Assembly: GCA_023250515.1 (NCBI GenBank)
Contig: JAHFAO010000006.1
Coordinates: 1-43,020 of the forward strand
DNA length: 43,020 nucleotides
Direction of reading: 5' to 3'
DNA from: Deltaproteobacteria bacterium
GTDB lineage: Bacteria; Desulfobacterota; Binatia; UBA9968
The notes beneath the pieces were generated by a model. It worked only from the letters and a program-made list of their open reading frames with translations, made no database searches and was not told where the DNA came from. The stretch's first letter is position 1, and each line of letters begins with the position of its first letter. The position numbers were made by a program, and so were the translations under genes. Positions 19,662-28,924 of the stretch are shown here, piece after piece.

Positions 19662-22151
19662 ATGGAGGAGAGATATCAACCAAGGAGGATAGAAGAGAGG
19701 TGGCAGCGGATCTGGGAGGAAAGAAAGATCTTCCGGGTCACAGAGGATTCGCGGCTGCCGAAGTACTACCTTTTAGAGATGTTCCCTTACCCCTCCGGTA
19801 GGATCCACATGGGTCACGTGCGTAACTATTCCATCGGTGACGTTATCGCACGGTATAAGAGGATGAGGGGCTACAATGTGCTTCACCCCATGGGCTGGGA
19901 TGCCTTTGGACTCCCCGCTGAGAATGCCGCGATTGAGCGCGGCGTCCATCCCGCCAAATGGACTTTGGAAAATATCGCCTACATGAAGGACCAGCTCAAA
20001 AAGATGGGCTTCAGTTATGACTGGGAACGGGAGTTTGCCACGTGCGAAGAGGGCTATTATCGCTGGGAACAGCTGTTCTTCATCGAGATGTTTAAGCGCG
20101 GGCTGGCCTATAGGAGGTTGTCGACCGTTAACTGGTGTGAGAGGTGTCAGACAATCCTGGCCAATGAGCAGGTCGAAGGGGGACGCTGTTGGCGCTGTGA
20201 GGAAGAGGTTGGGGTGAAAGAATTGGAGCAGTGGTTCTTTCGCATCACTGCCTACGCGGAAGAGCTGCTCCGAGACTTAGATCAACTTACTGGATGGCCG
20301 GAGAAGGTTCTGACCATGCAGCGCAACTGGATCGGGAAATCGGTGGGGGCGGAGATCCTCTTCCCCCTTGTGGACCGAGAGGGCTCCCTCAACGTTTTTA
20401 CCACACGCCAGGACACGGTTTATGGGGCCACCTTTGTTTCCCTTGCGGTCGAGCACCCATTCGCCATGGAGCTTTCTCGAGGGACCGCACAAGAGGGCGA
20501 CGTTAAGGAATTTGCGGAACGAGTCAAAAAGATAAATCAAGCCCTCAGGGGAATTGATGAAGGAGAGAAAGAAGGGGTCTTTACCGGATCCTATTGCATC
20601 AACCCCTTCACCCAGGAAAAGATCCCAATCTACCTCGCCAACTTTGTCCTTATGGAGTACGGAACAGGGGTGGTTATGGCCGTCCCAGCCCATGACCAAA
20701 GGGACTTTGAGTTTGCTCGTAAATACGCCCTCCCAATTCGGCTCGTAATCCAACCGAAAGACGAACAACTCAATTCAGATGAGATGGCTGAAGCCTATGT
20801 GGAAGAAGGGGTTATGGTTTCCAGTGGCCCCTTCACTGGTCTTCCCAGTGAAGTAGGAAGGGAAAAGATTGCTGCTTTTCTTGAGGAGAAGGAGTGGGGA
20901 AAGCAGGATGTCCGCTATCGTTTGAGAGATTGGGGGATCTCACGTCAGCGTTATTGGGGAGCTCCGATCCCGATTCTTTACTGTAAACCCTGTGGGATGG
21001 TTCCGGTTCCAGAAGCGGAGCTTCCCGTGGTTCTACCGAAAGATGTGGAATTTTCCGGACAGGGAGGCTCCCCCTTGGCCAAACTTCCGGAATTTTTTAA
21101 TGCGACCTGCCCCAAGTGCGGAGGCCAGGCCAGGAGGGAGACCGATACAATGGATACCTTTGTGGAATCCTCCTGGTATTTTGCCCGTTACGCCTGCCCG
21201 GACGAGGTGCGCGCGCCTCTGGATAGAGTTCGGGTGACCTATTGGATGCCTGTAGACCAATATGTTGGCGGAATCGAGCATGCAGTTCTTCATCTCCTCT
21301 ACGCCCGCTTTTTCACCAAGGTCTTGAGAGACCTGGGATGGATCAAGTTGGGTGAGCCTTTTACAAATCTTCTGACCCAGGGGATGGTGATCAAAGACGG
21401 TGCAAAGATGTCGAAATCAAAAGGAAATGTGGTGGACCCAGATTTTCTGATTGAGCGCTACGGCGCGGACACAGCCCGCCTCTTTGCCCTTTTTGCAGCT
21501 CCTCCGGAGAAAGATTTGGACTGGAGCGATCAGGGGGTTGAAGGGGCCCATCGCTTTCTTGGCCGTTTGTGGCGTTTTGTTTTCCAAAATCAAGGCGTCC
21601 TTTTTCGTGCGACTTCGGATCTTCAGCCAGAAAGCCTTTCGCCGCACCTTAGAGAGCTACGCCGACTGATCCATCGGACCATCAAGAAAGTTACCGACGA
21701 TATCGAGGGTAGGTTCCACTTCAACACAGCGATTGCTGCCGTGATGGAGTTCTTCAATGCCCTGAGCCTTGCTGCCAAAGACGAGTCTCAACTGGAGCAG
21801 GGGGCGGGCCTGATCAAAGGCGGTCTGGAGACCATAATCGTTCTCCTCTACCCGTTTGTGCCTCACATGGCCAGCGAGTTGTGGGAGAACTTGGGTCATC
21901 AGAAGAGTTTGGAAGAGGTTCGCTGGCCTGTTTATTCCCAAGAGGCGTTGGAGGAAGAGCAACTGCTAATCGTCGTTCAGGTTGACGGAAGGGTGCGGGG
22001 AAGGATTACGGTACCTGCAGATGCCAGCAGCGAATTTATTGAAGCAGAGGCCTTGGCCGACCCTAAGGTCAGGGGGTTTCTTCACGGCAAGGAGGTTCAG
22101 CGGGTCATCCAAGTCCCGCACCGGTTGGTGAATATCGTGTTGGAGGGATGA
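19662..22151 (+). CDS. leuS: leucyl-tRNA synthetase
   Basis: [33 protein letters not shown]; likely start 19662 (ORF opens at 19635). Confidence 0.97.
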   Translation: MEERYQPRRIEERWQRIWEERKIFRVTEDSRLPKYYLLEMFPYPSGRIHMGHVRNYSIGDVIARYKRMRGYNVLHPMGWDAFGLPAENAAIERGVHPAKWTLENIAYMKDQLKKMGFSYDWEREFATCEEGYYRWEQLFFIEMFKRGLAYRRLSTVNWCERCQTILANEQVEGGRCWRCEEEVGVKELEQWFFRITAYAEELLRDLDQLTGWPEKVLTMQRNWIGKSVGAEILFPLVDREGSLNVFTTRQDTVYGATFVSLAVEHPFAMELSRGTAQEGDVKEFAERVKKINQALRGIDEGEKEGVFTGSYCINPFTQEKIPIYLANFVLMEYGTGVVMAVPAHDQRDFEFARKYALPIRLVIQPKDEQLNSDEMAEAYVEEGVMVSSGPFTGLPSEVGREKIAAFLEEKEWGKQDVRYRLRDWGISRQRYWGAPIPILYCKPCGMVPVPEAELPVVLPKDVEFSGQGGSPLAKLPEFFNATCPKCGGQARRETDTMDTFVESSWYFARYACPDEVRAPLDRVRVTYWMPVDQYVGGIEHAVLHLLYARFFTKVLRDLGWIKLGEPFTNLLTQGMVIKDGAKMSKSKGNVVDPDFLIERYGADTARLFALFAAPPEKDLDWSDQGVEGAHRFLGRLWRFVFQNQGVLFRATSDLQPESLSPHLRELRRLIHRTIKKVTDDIEGRFHFNTAIAAVMEFFNALSLAAKDESQLEQGAGLIKGGLETIIVLLYPFVPHMASELWENLGHQKSLEEVRWPVYSQEALEEEQLLIVVQVDGRVRGRITVPADASSEFIEAEALADPKVRGFLHGKEVQRVIQVPHRLVNIVLEG

Positions 22152-22158
22152 AAATGAA

Positions 22159-22249
22159 GGCAGAAGGCGCAAGGCAGGTGAGTTTCGAGTCTCGAGTCCC
22201 GAGTTTCGAGTTAAAAACCCGAAACCCGAAACCCGAAACCCGAAACCAA
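22159..22249. repeat. heptad-register palindromic element (leuS-lptE), the most regular example
   Basis: GGCAGAA GGCGCAA GGCAGGT then GAGTTTC GAGTCTC GAGTCCC GAGTTTC GAGTTAA AAACCCG x4 AAACCAA. Confidence 0.9.
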
Positions 22250-22270
22250 AAGGCAGAGGTCACGATCCCG

Positions 22271-22846
22271 ATGATGTTGGGTATCTTGTTGGCCCTGTCA
22301 ACTGTTGGCTGTGGATATCATTTTTCGGGAAGGGGAGAGGGATTCCCCAAAGACATCCGTACCGTTTTTGTCGAGCCCTTTGTCAATAGGAGTCGAGATG
22401 TTGGGATTGAGAGGGAGATTGCCTCGGCCCTAAAGAGCGAATTTCACCGACAGGGGCATCTCCGGGTTGTCGATCGACTGGACCAGGCGGATGCTATACT
22501 GAGCGGGGTGGTTCGCTCCTTCGAAAGTCGAGTTGTAGCGGTTAATCGGAGGGATGAAGTCCTTCAATTCGAGATGGCGCTTGTTGTTGACATGAGTCTT
22601 AGGCGGCGGACCCCGGACGAGCTTCTGTGGCGTACCCAAGGGACCAAGCTGACAGAGCTGCTTAGCGGGTCCAGAGCAGCCGTGGTTACCACCTCTTCTG
22701 ATTTTAAAACAGGGACATTAAATCAGGCGGACGTGCGTCAATTTACCGATATCCAGCTTACAGAGACCCTCAGTCACAAAGCTAAAGGCCAGATAGTCGA
22801 GAGATTTGCTCGCGAACTGCATCAGAGGCTCATAGAGATGTTTTAG
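22271..22846 (+). CDS. lptE: LPS-assembly lipoprotein LptE-like
   Basis: Lipobox LSTVGCGYHFSGRG; FVEPFVNRSRDVGIEREIASALKSEF; start moved downstream of the repeat-derived N-terminus. Confidence 0.8.
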   Translation: MMLGILLALSTVGCGYHFSGRGEGFPKDIRTVFVEPFVNRSRDVGIEREIASALKSEFHRQGHLRVVDRLDQADAILSGVVRSFESRVVAVNRRDEVLQFEMALVVDMSLRRRTPDELLWRTQGTKLTELLSGSRAAVVTTSSDFKTGTLNQADVRQFTDIQLTETLSHKAKGQIVERFARELHQRLIEMF

Positions 22847-22851
22847 ACCGA

Positions 22852-22914
22852 AGGCAGCAGGCAGGAGGCATTAGGTAGCCCCTGTTACCTTATGCTTGTT
22901 GCCTAATGGCTGAA
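22852..22914. repeat. heptad-register palindromic element overlapping the 3' end of rpsT
   Basis: AGGCAGC AGGCAGG AGGCATT AGGTAGC CCCTGTT ACCTTAT GCTTGTT GCCTAAT GGCTGAA. Confidence 0.85.
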
Positions 22915-23162
22915 ACTGCTCGCGCCAGACGAGACAACCAGCGGGAGGCGGTGTTGGACTTGAGGACCCCCTTGCTAACCGCTTTTCTGAGGGCCCTGTT
23001 AACCTCGCCCAGTTGGGCAGAGACACTGTCTCGATCCTTAACCTCGATCGCTCGTTTGGCCTTCTTGATTAGGGTCCTTATTTTGGATTTGATCTCTTGA
23101 TTTCTCGCCTTTCTCTTTAAGCTCTGCCGATGTCTTTTGATCACCGATGGATGGATAGCCAA
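22890..23162 (-). CDS. rpsT: 30S ribosomal protein S20
   Basis: HPSVIKRHRQSLKRKARNQEIKSKIRTLIKKAKRAI; AGGAGGTAA RBS. Confidence 0.95.
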   Translation of the reverse strand: MAIHPSVIKRHRQSLKRKARNQEIKSKIRTLIKKAKRAIEVKDRDSVSAQLGEVNRALRKAVSKGVLKSNTASRWLSRLARAVSAIRQQA

Positions 23163-23176
23163 GGATTACCTCCTGT

Positions 23177-23239
23177 CAGAGACAGAGATTTTGAAACAGA
23201 GATTCATATAGATTTCCTTTTCTATCTCTGTCTAATTTT
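23177..23239. repeat. heptad-register palindromic element upstream of rpsT and murJ
   Basis: CAGAGAC AGAGATT TTGAAAC AGAGATT CATATAG ATTTCCT TTTCTAT CTCTGTC; AGACAGAGAT/ATCTCTGTCT arms. Confidence 0.7.
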
Positions 23240-23279
23240 TATTTTTTGTTTATCATTTGCCCCTTAAGGAGTCAACGCA

Positions 23280-24938
23280 ATGGAAGAGGTTGGGAGGCTT
23301 ACAAGGGCGGCTGGTGTGGTTGGCTTTTTCACCCTCCTCAGCCGGATCACGGGGCTTTTGCGTGACGTGGTGATGGGTTACCTCTTTGGGGCCAAAGGGT
23401 CGGCCGATGCCTTTTTTGTCGCCTTTCGGATCCCGAACTTGCTGCGCCGCCTAACAGCGGAGGGTGCGCTCACAGCGGGTTTTATCCCTGTCTTTACCGA
23501 TTGTCTAATAAACCAGGGAAAAGATGAGGCGGCAAGGGTCGCTCGGATTATCTTTACCTTTGCCGCGCTTTTTCTCACGGCCTTGACGCTTTTAGGTGTT
23601 TTTTTTGCTGTCCCCCTGACTCGTCTCTTTGCTCCGGGTTTTTGGGCTGATCAGGGGAAATTTACCCTCACTGTTTTTCTTACCCGGTTAATGTTCCCTT
23701 ATATCTTTTTTGTGAGTCTGGTTGCTCTTGCCATGGGCGTGTTGAACTCTTTGCGCCATTTCATGGCGCCTGCCTTGTCACCGGTTCTCCTCAACCTCTC
23801 CATCATTGCTTGCGCGCTTCTCTTCTCGTCCTTATTGGATCAGCCGGTAATCAGTTTGGGTTATGGGGTCCTGTTGGGTGGCGTGGCTCAACTCCTTCTT
23901 CAGCTTCCCTATTTGTCCCGTCATGGGTTCTCTTATGCTCCAGACTTTCACTTCAGGGATCCCGCGCTGAAGGGGCTTCTCGTTCTCATGGGACCGGCCA
24001 TGATTGGCGCTGCCGTTTATCAGATCAACGTGTTGGTAAGCACCATGCTGGCCACCATGCTTCCGAGCGGAAGCGTCTCTTACCTTTATTACGCTGATAG
24101 ATTGCTGGAGTTTCCCGTAGGTGTGTTCGCCATAGCCTTAGGGACCGCGGCGCTCCCGAGTTTCTCTAGCTTGGTGGCTAAAAAGGAGTTTGCCGAGCTG
24201 CGAGCGGGGCTCTCTTACGCTCTGCGACTTGTGAATTTCATCTCACTTCCCGCGACCTTGGGGCTGATGGTTATGTCCGTTCCCATATTTTCCCTCTTTT
24301 TCCAAAGGGGCGCTTTTGATGCCGATACCACTCTCAAGAGCGCTCGGGCCTTGATCTATTTCTCATTAGGGCTGTGGGGAATATCCGGGACTAAACTCGT
24401 GGTGCCGATATTCTATGCGATGAAGGATACCAAGACGCCCGTGTGGGTGGCCTTCTGGTCTTTTATCCTTAACCTCCTTTTGAGCCTAATACTGATGGGA
24501 AAAGTCTCCGCCGAGCCGAACACCGATATCCCCAGTAGAACTATCGTTGCCCTTTCTGAGCGCCTGGGCCTCTTCTCTCTATCTCATGCGGGGTTGGCCT
24601 TGGCCACCTCGATCTCTTCTACTTTCAACTTTCTGGTTTTGCTTCTGATTATTCATCGCCGTTTGGGCCGATTTCCTCTGGGCGAATTTTTTCTCTCATT
24701 TCTTCGTAACCTTTTTAATGCCTTGCTCATGGCCTTGCCTCTCATCTTTATCGTTTGGAGCGTTGACTGGGTTGGGTCAGAAAAAAGTTTATTAACCCAC
24801 GGCGCCATTTTCCTATTGATCTTAATCCTGGGGATTTCACTCTATCTTGCCTTGAGCTTTCTTTTGCGTAGTTCGGAGTGGCAGGCCGCGCGTGATTTCG
24901 GTGGAAAGATTTTTAAGGATATGTTTGTAAGTTCTTAA
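23280..24938 (+). CDS. murJ: lipid II flippase MurJ
   Basis: Multi-TM; GLLRDVVMGYLFGAKGSADAFFVAFRIPNLLRRLTAEGALTAGFIPVF. Confidence 0.95.
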   Translation: MEEVGRLTRAAGVVGFFTLLSRITGLLRDVVMGYLFGAKGSADAFFVAFRIPNLLRRLTAEGALTAGFIPVFTDCLINQGKDEAARVARIIFTFAALFLTALTLLGVFFAVPLTRLFAPGFWADQGKFTLTVFLTRLMFPYIFFVSLVALAMGVLNSLRHFMAPALSPVLLNLSIIACALLFSSLLDQPVISLGYGVLLGGVAQLLLQLPYLSRHGFSYAPDFHFRDPALKGLLVLMGPAMIGAAVYQINVLVSTMLATMLPSGSVSYLYYADRLLEFPVGVFAIALGTAALPSFSSLVAKKEFAELRAGLSYALRLVNFISLPATLGLMVMSVPIFSLFFQRGAFDADTTLKSARALIYFSLGLWGISGTKLVVPIFYAMKDTKTPVWVAFWSFILNLLLSLILMGKVSAEPNTDIPSRTIVALSERLGLFSLSHAGLALATSISSTFNFLVLLLIIHRRLGRFPLGEFFLSFLRNLFNALLMALPLIFIVWSVDWVGSEKSLLTHGAIFLLILILGISLYLALSFLLRSSEWQAARDFGGKIFKDMFVSS

Positions 24939-25236
24939 TCTCTTGCTGTTTTGACTGCTGATAATTTATGCAACTCGTTGGGCTAAGCTATTTTTAGGCT
25001 TCCGATTCGCCCCCTCTCTGACTTATCAACAACTTATAAACAGTTTCTGTGAGTTTCTGCTTTCTGCTCCACTAGAATTTATTTTTTCCAGAGAGGCTTC
25101 GGCTGATTTTTTTCTCCTGGCCTTTTTTTCTATGGCATGTTGGCATATGTTTGGCATATGTTTGGTTGATAGTTTGGAGTGCTTAGATATTTTTTGATTG
25201 TTTTGATAGAATTATAAACGCTTATTTTAAAAAATA

Positions 25237-27330
25237 ATGGCAAAGTTGAGAATGCGCAAACTGTTTTCTCTTGAGTTGCTCCTCTGGGCCGTCATCGTGC
25301 CTTTTTTGTTGGTTTTTATGGCGGCTGGTGGATTGTATTTTTACTACGGACACGATCTTCCCTATCGTCTAGATCTAACCTCAACCTATCGCCCGCCAGT
25401 GGTCAGCATGGTCTATGATGCGCAGGGTCAGCCCATCGGAGAATTCTATCACCAAAGGAGAGTGGTTGTCCCGCTGGATCGGATTCCCTCTCATGTCATC
25501 CAGGCGTTTCTCGCTGCGGAGGATGCCCGGTTTTTTAAGCACAAGGGGGTGGACGTATTTGCTATCTTCAGGGCCTTTCTTTCCAACTTGAGAAAGAAGA
25601 AGATCCGCGAAGGGGGAAGCACGATAACCCAGCAGCTCGTGCGGGGCTTCTTTCTCACCCCGGAGCGAACTTTCAAGCGCAAGATCCGCGAGGCCATCCT
25701 GGCCTATAGGGTAGAATGGAATCATACGAAGGAAGAGATCCTGTATCTCTATCTGAATCAGGTTTATTTCGGCCACGGCAATTACGGGATAGAGACCGCG
25801 AGCAGGGATTACTTTAGCAAGGGGGTGGAAAAACTCAGTTTGGCTGAGGCCGCATTGCTTGCCGGTCTTCCTCGGTCTCCCAGCCGAAGCTCACCTTACC
25901 GAGACTTTTTCTCCGCGATGGAAAGGCAGCGTTACGTTCTTCGCAGAATGTACAAAGAGCGTTTTATCAATGAGGCAACTTACCGAGAGAGTCTCCAGAC
26001 TCCGATCCGTTTGACTCCAGCCCCCATGCTTAATTCACAAATTGCTCCCTACTTTGTGGAGCATGTGCGCCAGGTCATAGGGGATCGATACGGTTTTGGT
26101 CCTCTCCTTCAAGGTGGCCTACGCATCTACACTTCCCTTGATGCCTCTATGCAGATGGCCGCGCAAAAGGCTGTCCGAGAGGGGTTGGACGAGATAAGAT
26201 TAAGGGTAAAGAGAAAAGCGGGCTCCATGAAACCAGGCAGGGGTGAGGTCGAAGGAGCGCTTGTCGCAATGGATCCTCATACAGGTCTGGTACGGGCCCT
26301 TGTGGGGGGATATGATTTTTCCGTAAGCCAGTATAATCGTGCCTTGCAGGCGAGGCGCCAGCCCGGAAGCGCGTTTAAACCTATTATCTATTCGGCTGCT
26401 TTGGAGAGCGGATTTTCGCAGGTGTCGGTCGTTCAGGATGGGCCGCTCAGTTTTCGCATGGCGTCAGGCAAATATTGGCAGCCCCAGAATTACGAGAACC
26501 GTTTCTTCGGACCGGTTACCCTGCGCAGCGCTTTGGCGCATTCCTTGAACAGCGTGGCCGTTCGGCTAGCGGACCGTATAGGAGTGGAAAAGGTTATTCG
26601 GCAGGCGCGCAAGTTGGGGATAGAATCTCCCATGGAAAAAAATCTTTCCATCTCCTTAGGTGCCTCCTCAGTTTCGGTCCTCGAACTGGTTCGGTCCTAT
26701 GCCGTGTTCGCCAACGGAGGCCGTCTGGTTGAACCGCAGTTCATCACCAAGGTTACTGATCGGCATGGAAACATATTGGAGGAGAACATACCAGGCTCAA
26801 AGCAGGTTCTATCCCCAGAGGTCTCTTACGTCATGACAGACATGTTGAAAAATGTCGTCCAGAGCGGGACGGGGAGGGCAGCAGCCAAGTTGGGCCGCAA
26901 TGTCGCCGGTAAGACAGGGACTACCAGCGAATTTCGCGATGGCTGGTTCGTCGGCTATACTCCAGACCTTATCACAGGTGTATGGGTAGGCAATGACGAC
27001 TATCGCTCCTTGGGAGACAAGGAGGCTGGGGCGAGGACCGCTTTGCCCATATGGCTGACCTTCATGATGCAGGCGGGTCAGGGAGGTGCATCTGAGGATT
27101 TTCCCGTCCCGGAAGGAATCAGTTGGTTGGTGGTTAAACCTAAGGAAGACGGGGACTCATCACCTCTCTTCGAGAGTTCGTCGTTGACTAAGATTGCTGT
27201 TGTCGCTGGATCGGGCGCAGCTTCAATGACGCCCAGAAAGACGAAACCGGCGGAATCAGATCAGAACTTTGGACAGATGGGCCTAAGTGACGAGGCCCCG
27301 ACCGACTCGACAACAGAACCGGAACCTTGA
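25237..27330 (+). CDS. class A penicillin-binding protein (PBP1A-type transglycosylase/transpeptidase)
   Basis: AAEDARFFKHKGVD, GGSTITQQLVR, RQPGSAFKPIIYSAAL, SLN and AGKTGTT motifs. Confidence 0.95.
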   Translation: MAKLRMRKLFSLELLLWAVIVPFLLVFMAAGGLYFYYGHDLPYRLDLTSTYRPPVVSMVYDAQGQPIGEFYHQRRVVVPLDRIPSHVIQAFLAAEDARFFKHKGVDVFAIFRAFLSNLRKKKIREGGSTITQQLVRGFFLTPERTFKRKIREAILAYRVEWNHTKEEILYLYLNQVYFGHGNYGIETASRDYFSKGVEKLSLAEAALLAGLPRSPSRSSPYRDFFSAMERQRYVLRRMYKERFINEATYRESLQTPIRLTPAPMLNSQIAPYFVEHVRQVIGDRYGFGPLLQGGLRIYTSLDASMQMAAQKAVREGLDEIRLRVKRKAGSMKPGRGEVEGALVAMDPHTGLVRALVGGYDFSVSQYNRALQARRQPGSAFKPIIYSAALESGFSQVSVVQDGPLSFRMASGKYWQPQNYENRFFGPVTLRSALAHSLNSVAVRLADRIGVEKVIRQARKLGIESPMEKNLSISLGASSVSVLELVRSYAVFANGGRLVEPQFITKVTDRHGNILEENIPGSKQVLSPEVSYVMTDMLKNVVQSGTGRAAAKLGRNVAGKTGTTSEFRDGWFVGYTPDLITGVWVGNDDYRSLGDKEAGARTALPIWLTFMMQAGQGGASEDFPVPEGISWLVVKPKEDGDSSPLFESSSLTKIAVVAGSGAASMTPRKTKPAESDQNFGQMGLSDEAPTDSTTEPEP

Positions 27331-27646
27331 CTTTTCCCATTTCATTTCCTTTGCACGAGCAACAAATATTTTGGGTAATTCCAAGACCCCTCCTCAGATG
27401 TAAGGACTGGCCCTCAGGTTGGAAGCTAATTAGTTTCGGCTTGTTTGCCCTTAGGTGCTTAACCTAAGCGTTTTGTAGCCACTTTGTTCCCTTCTTCGGG
27501 CAGCTCCCTCTTTGGGGGGACAGAAATAAGTATGGTCCCCCACTTGATTTTGGATGCGAACCCCCTTGCAAGTAAGTTTTAGTTGTGTAATAAAAGCTCC
27601 TTAGTTTAAAAGTTCTTTCTGAGATGGTGAAAGGAGGTGAATAAGG

Positions 27647-27916
27647 ATGGGAAAGAAAATTGTCTTGTGGTCGGGTGTGGCTCTCTTTACTTGGACTCTG
27701 GCTGTTGCCGGTTGCGGTAAGAAAGAGGAGAAGGCTCCTCCTCCCCCTGCTCCAGCGCCAGCGGCACCAGCAGCTCCGGCGGGTGGGGCACCTGGTGAAC
27801 CGGGTGCAGTAGCCCCTGCCCCTGCAGGAGGTGAAGCGATGCCTGCGGCTCCAGGAGCTCCGGCTGAGACCAAGCCAGGTGAGATGAAAAAAGAGGAGGG
27901 CATGAAAAAGAAGTAA
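27647..27916 (+). CDS. small Ala/Pro/Gly-rich lipoprotein
   Basis: Lipobox LAVAGC; low-complexity PPPPAPAPAAPAAPAGG; AAAGGAGG RBS. Confidence 0.75.
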   Translation: MGKKIVLWSGVALFTWTLAVAGCGKKEEKAPPPPAPAPAAPAAPAGGAPGEPGAVAPAPAGGEAMPAAPGAPAETKPGEMKKEEGMKKK

Positions 27917-27951
27917 GGCCTTAACTGCCTTATTCTGGTTTCAGTAACCCG

Positions 27952-27986
27952 AAAAGGGGAAGGGTTTTTATCCTTCCCCTTTTTTT
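27952..27986 (+). terminator. Rho-independent terminator after the lipoprotein gene
   Basis: AAAAGGGGAAGG-loop-CCTTCCCCTTTTTTT. Confidence 0.9.
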
Positions 27987-28034
27987 GCAATTCTCAACCT
28001 GTTGAAAAGGGTCCATCTGCGGCTTCGCAGTTAG

Positions 28035-28087
28035 GAGTTTCTAGTTTCGAGTGAACGTGAAACTCGACACTCAAAACTCGAGACTCT
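28035..28087. repeat. heptad-register palindromic element upstream of tatC
   Basis: GAGTTTC TAGTTTC GAGTGAA CGTGAAA CTCGACA CTCAAAA CTCGAGA CTC. Confidence 0.8.
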
Positions 28088-28159
28088 TCATCTGGCATCT
28101 TTAACCAGGCTGAAAGAATAGCCTTTCACCACCCTTATTAATCCGCCAGCAGCGAGGAT

Positions 28160-28888
28160 ATGGCTCGGGATTCTTACATGACCTTTACGGAGCACCTGGA
28201 GGAGCTCCGATGGTGTCTGATAAAATCCTTGGGAGCCATCGTGCTGGCTTTTGCCTTGAGTTATTTTTTTTCGGACCGGATCTTTGCTTTTGTGGTTGCG
28301 CCATTGAAACGAATACTTCAACCCGGACAGAGCCTTATCGGCACGGGGGTAGCAGAGGCCTTTTTTATCGAGATCAAAGTTGCCCTGGTTGCAGGAGTGT
28401 TTCTTGCCGGCCCGTTCATCTTTTACCAGATCTGGCGCTTCCTTGCCCCGGGTCTTCAGGAAGGCGAGAAGAGACTCGTTATTCCCTTCGTCCTCTGTAG
28501 CTCTCTTTTTTTTATCGGCGGTGCTTATTTTTGCTATCTAGTTGTCTTGCCTTTTGCCTTTCTCTACTTCATTGATCAGTACCGTTCTCTGGGGGTTTCT
28601 CCAGAGATCCGCATAGGCGAGTATTTCACTTTTTTTGTCCGGATGGTTCTGGCCTTTGGAACTGCCTTTGAGTTGCCAGTTTTCACCTTTTTTTTGGTTC
28701 GATTAGGAATATGGAACCATCGGTTCCTATGGCGCCAGTTTCGCTATGCGATTCTTGTGATTTTTATCCTCGCGGCTATTTTGACGCCGGGTCCAGACGT
28801 GATCTCCCAGATCCTTTTAGCGGTCCCCTTGACCCTGCTTTACGTATTGAGCATTGGGGTAGCCTACGTATGGCGCAGGAGAGATTGA
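28160..28888 (+). CDS. tatC: Sec-independent protein translocase TatC
   Basis: MTFTEHLEELRWCLIKSL, six-TM pattern, AFGTAFELPVFTFFLVRLGI, AAILTPGPDVISQ. Confidence 0.95.
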   Translation: MARDSYMTFTEHLEELRWCLIKSLGAIVLAFALSYFFSDRIFAFVVAPLKRILQPGQSLIGTGVAEAFFIEIKVALVAGVFLAGPFIFYQIWRFLAPGLQEGEKRLVIPFVLCSSLFFIGGAYFCYLVVLPFAFLYFIDQYRSLGVSPEIRIGEYFTFFVRMVLAFGTAFELPVFTFFLVRLGIWNHRFLWRQFRYAILVIFILAAILTPGPDVISQILLAVPLTLLYVLSIGVAYVWRRRD

Positions 28889-28924
28889 ACTCTTACACGC
28901 CAGAGAAAGGAAACATGGTGTGCG

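Noticed and set aside
20277-20768. 163-aa minus-strand ORF inside leuS
   Set aside because: Antisense shadow of a strongly conserved gene.
25141-25164. 11-bp tandem repeat TGGCATATGTT x2 in the murJ-PBP gap
   Set aside because: Two short copies in AT-rich sequence; no further support for function.
27450-27474. Terminator after the PBP gene (CTTAGGT-gctta-ACCTAAG-CGTTTTG)
   Set aside because: Only a 7-bp stem and broken T-tract about 120 nt after the stop; too weak to call.
27601-27990. 129-aa minus-strand Gly/Ala-rich ORF opposite the lipoprotein
   Set aside because: Composition mirrors the Ala/Pro-rich sense gene and it spans the terminator; the sense gene has an RBS and lipobox.
13642-28087. 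CRISPR array interpretation of the repeated intergenic sequences
   Set aside because: Units are 7 nt with no spacers and differ by locus; no cas genes in the window.
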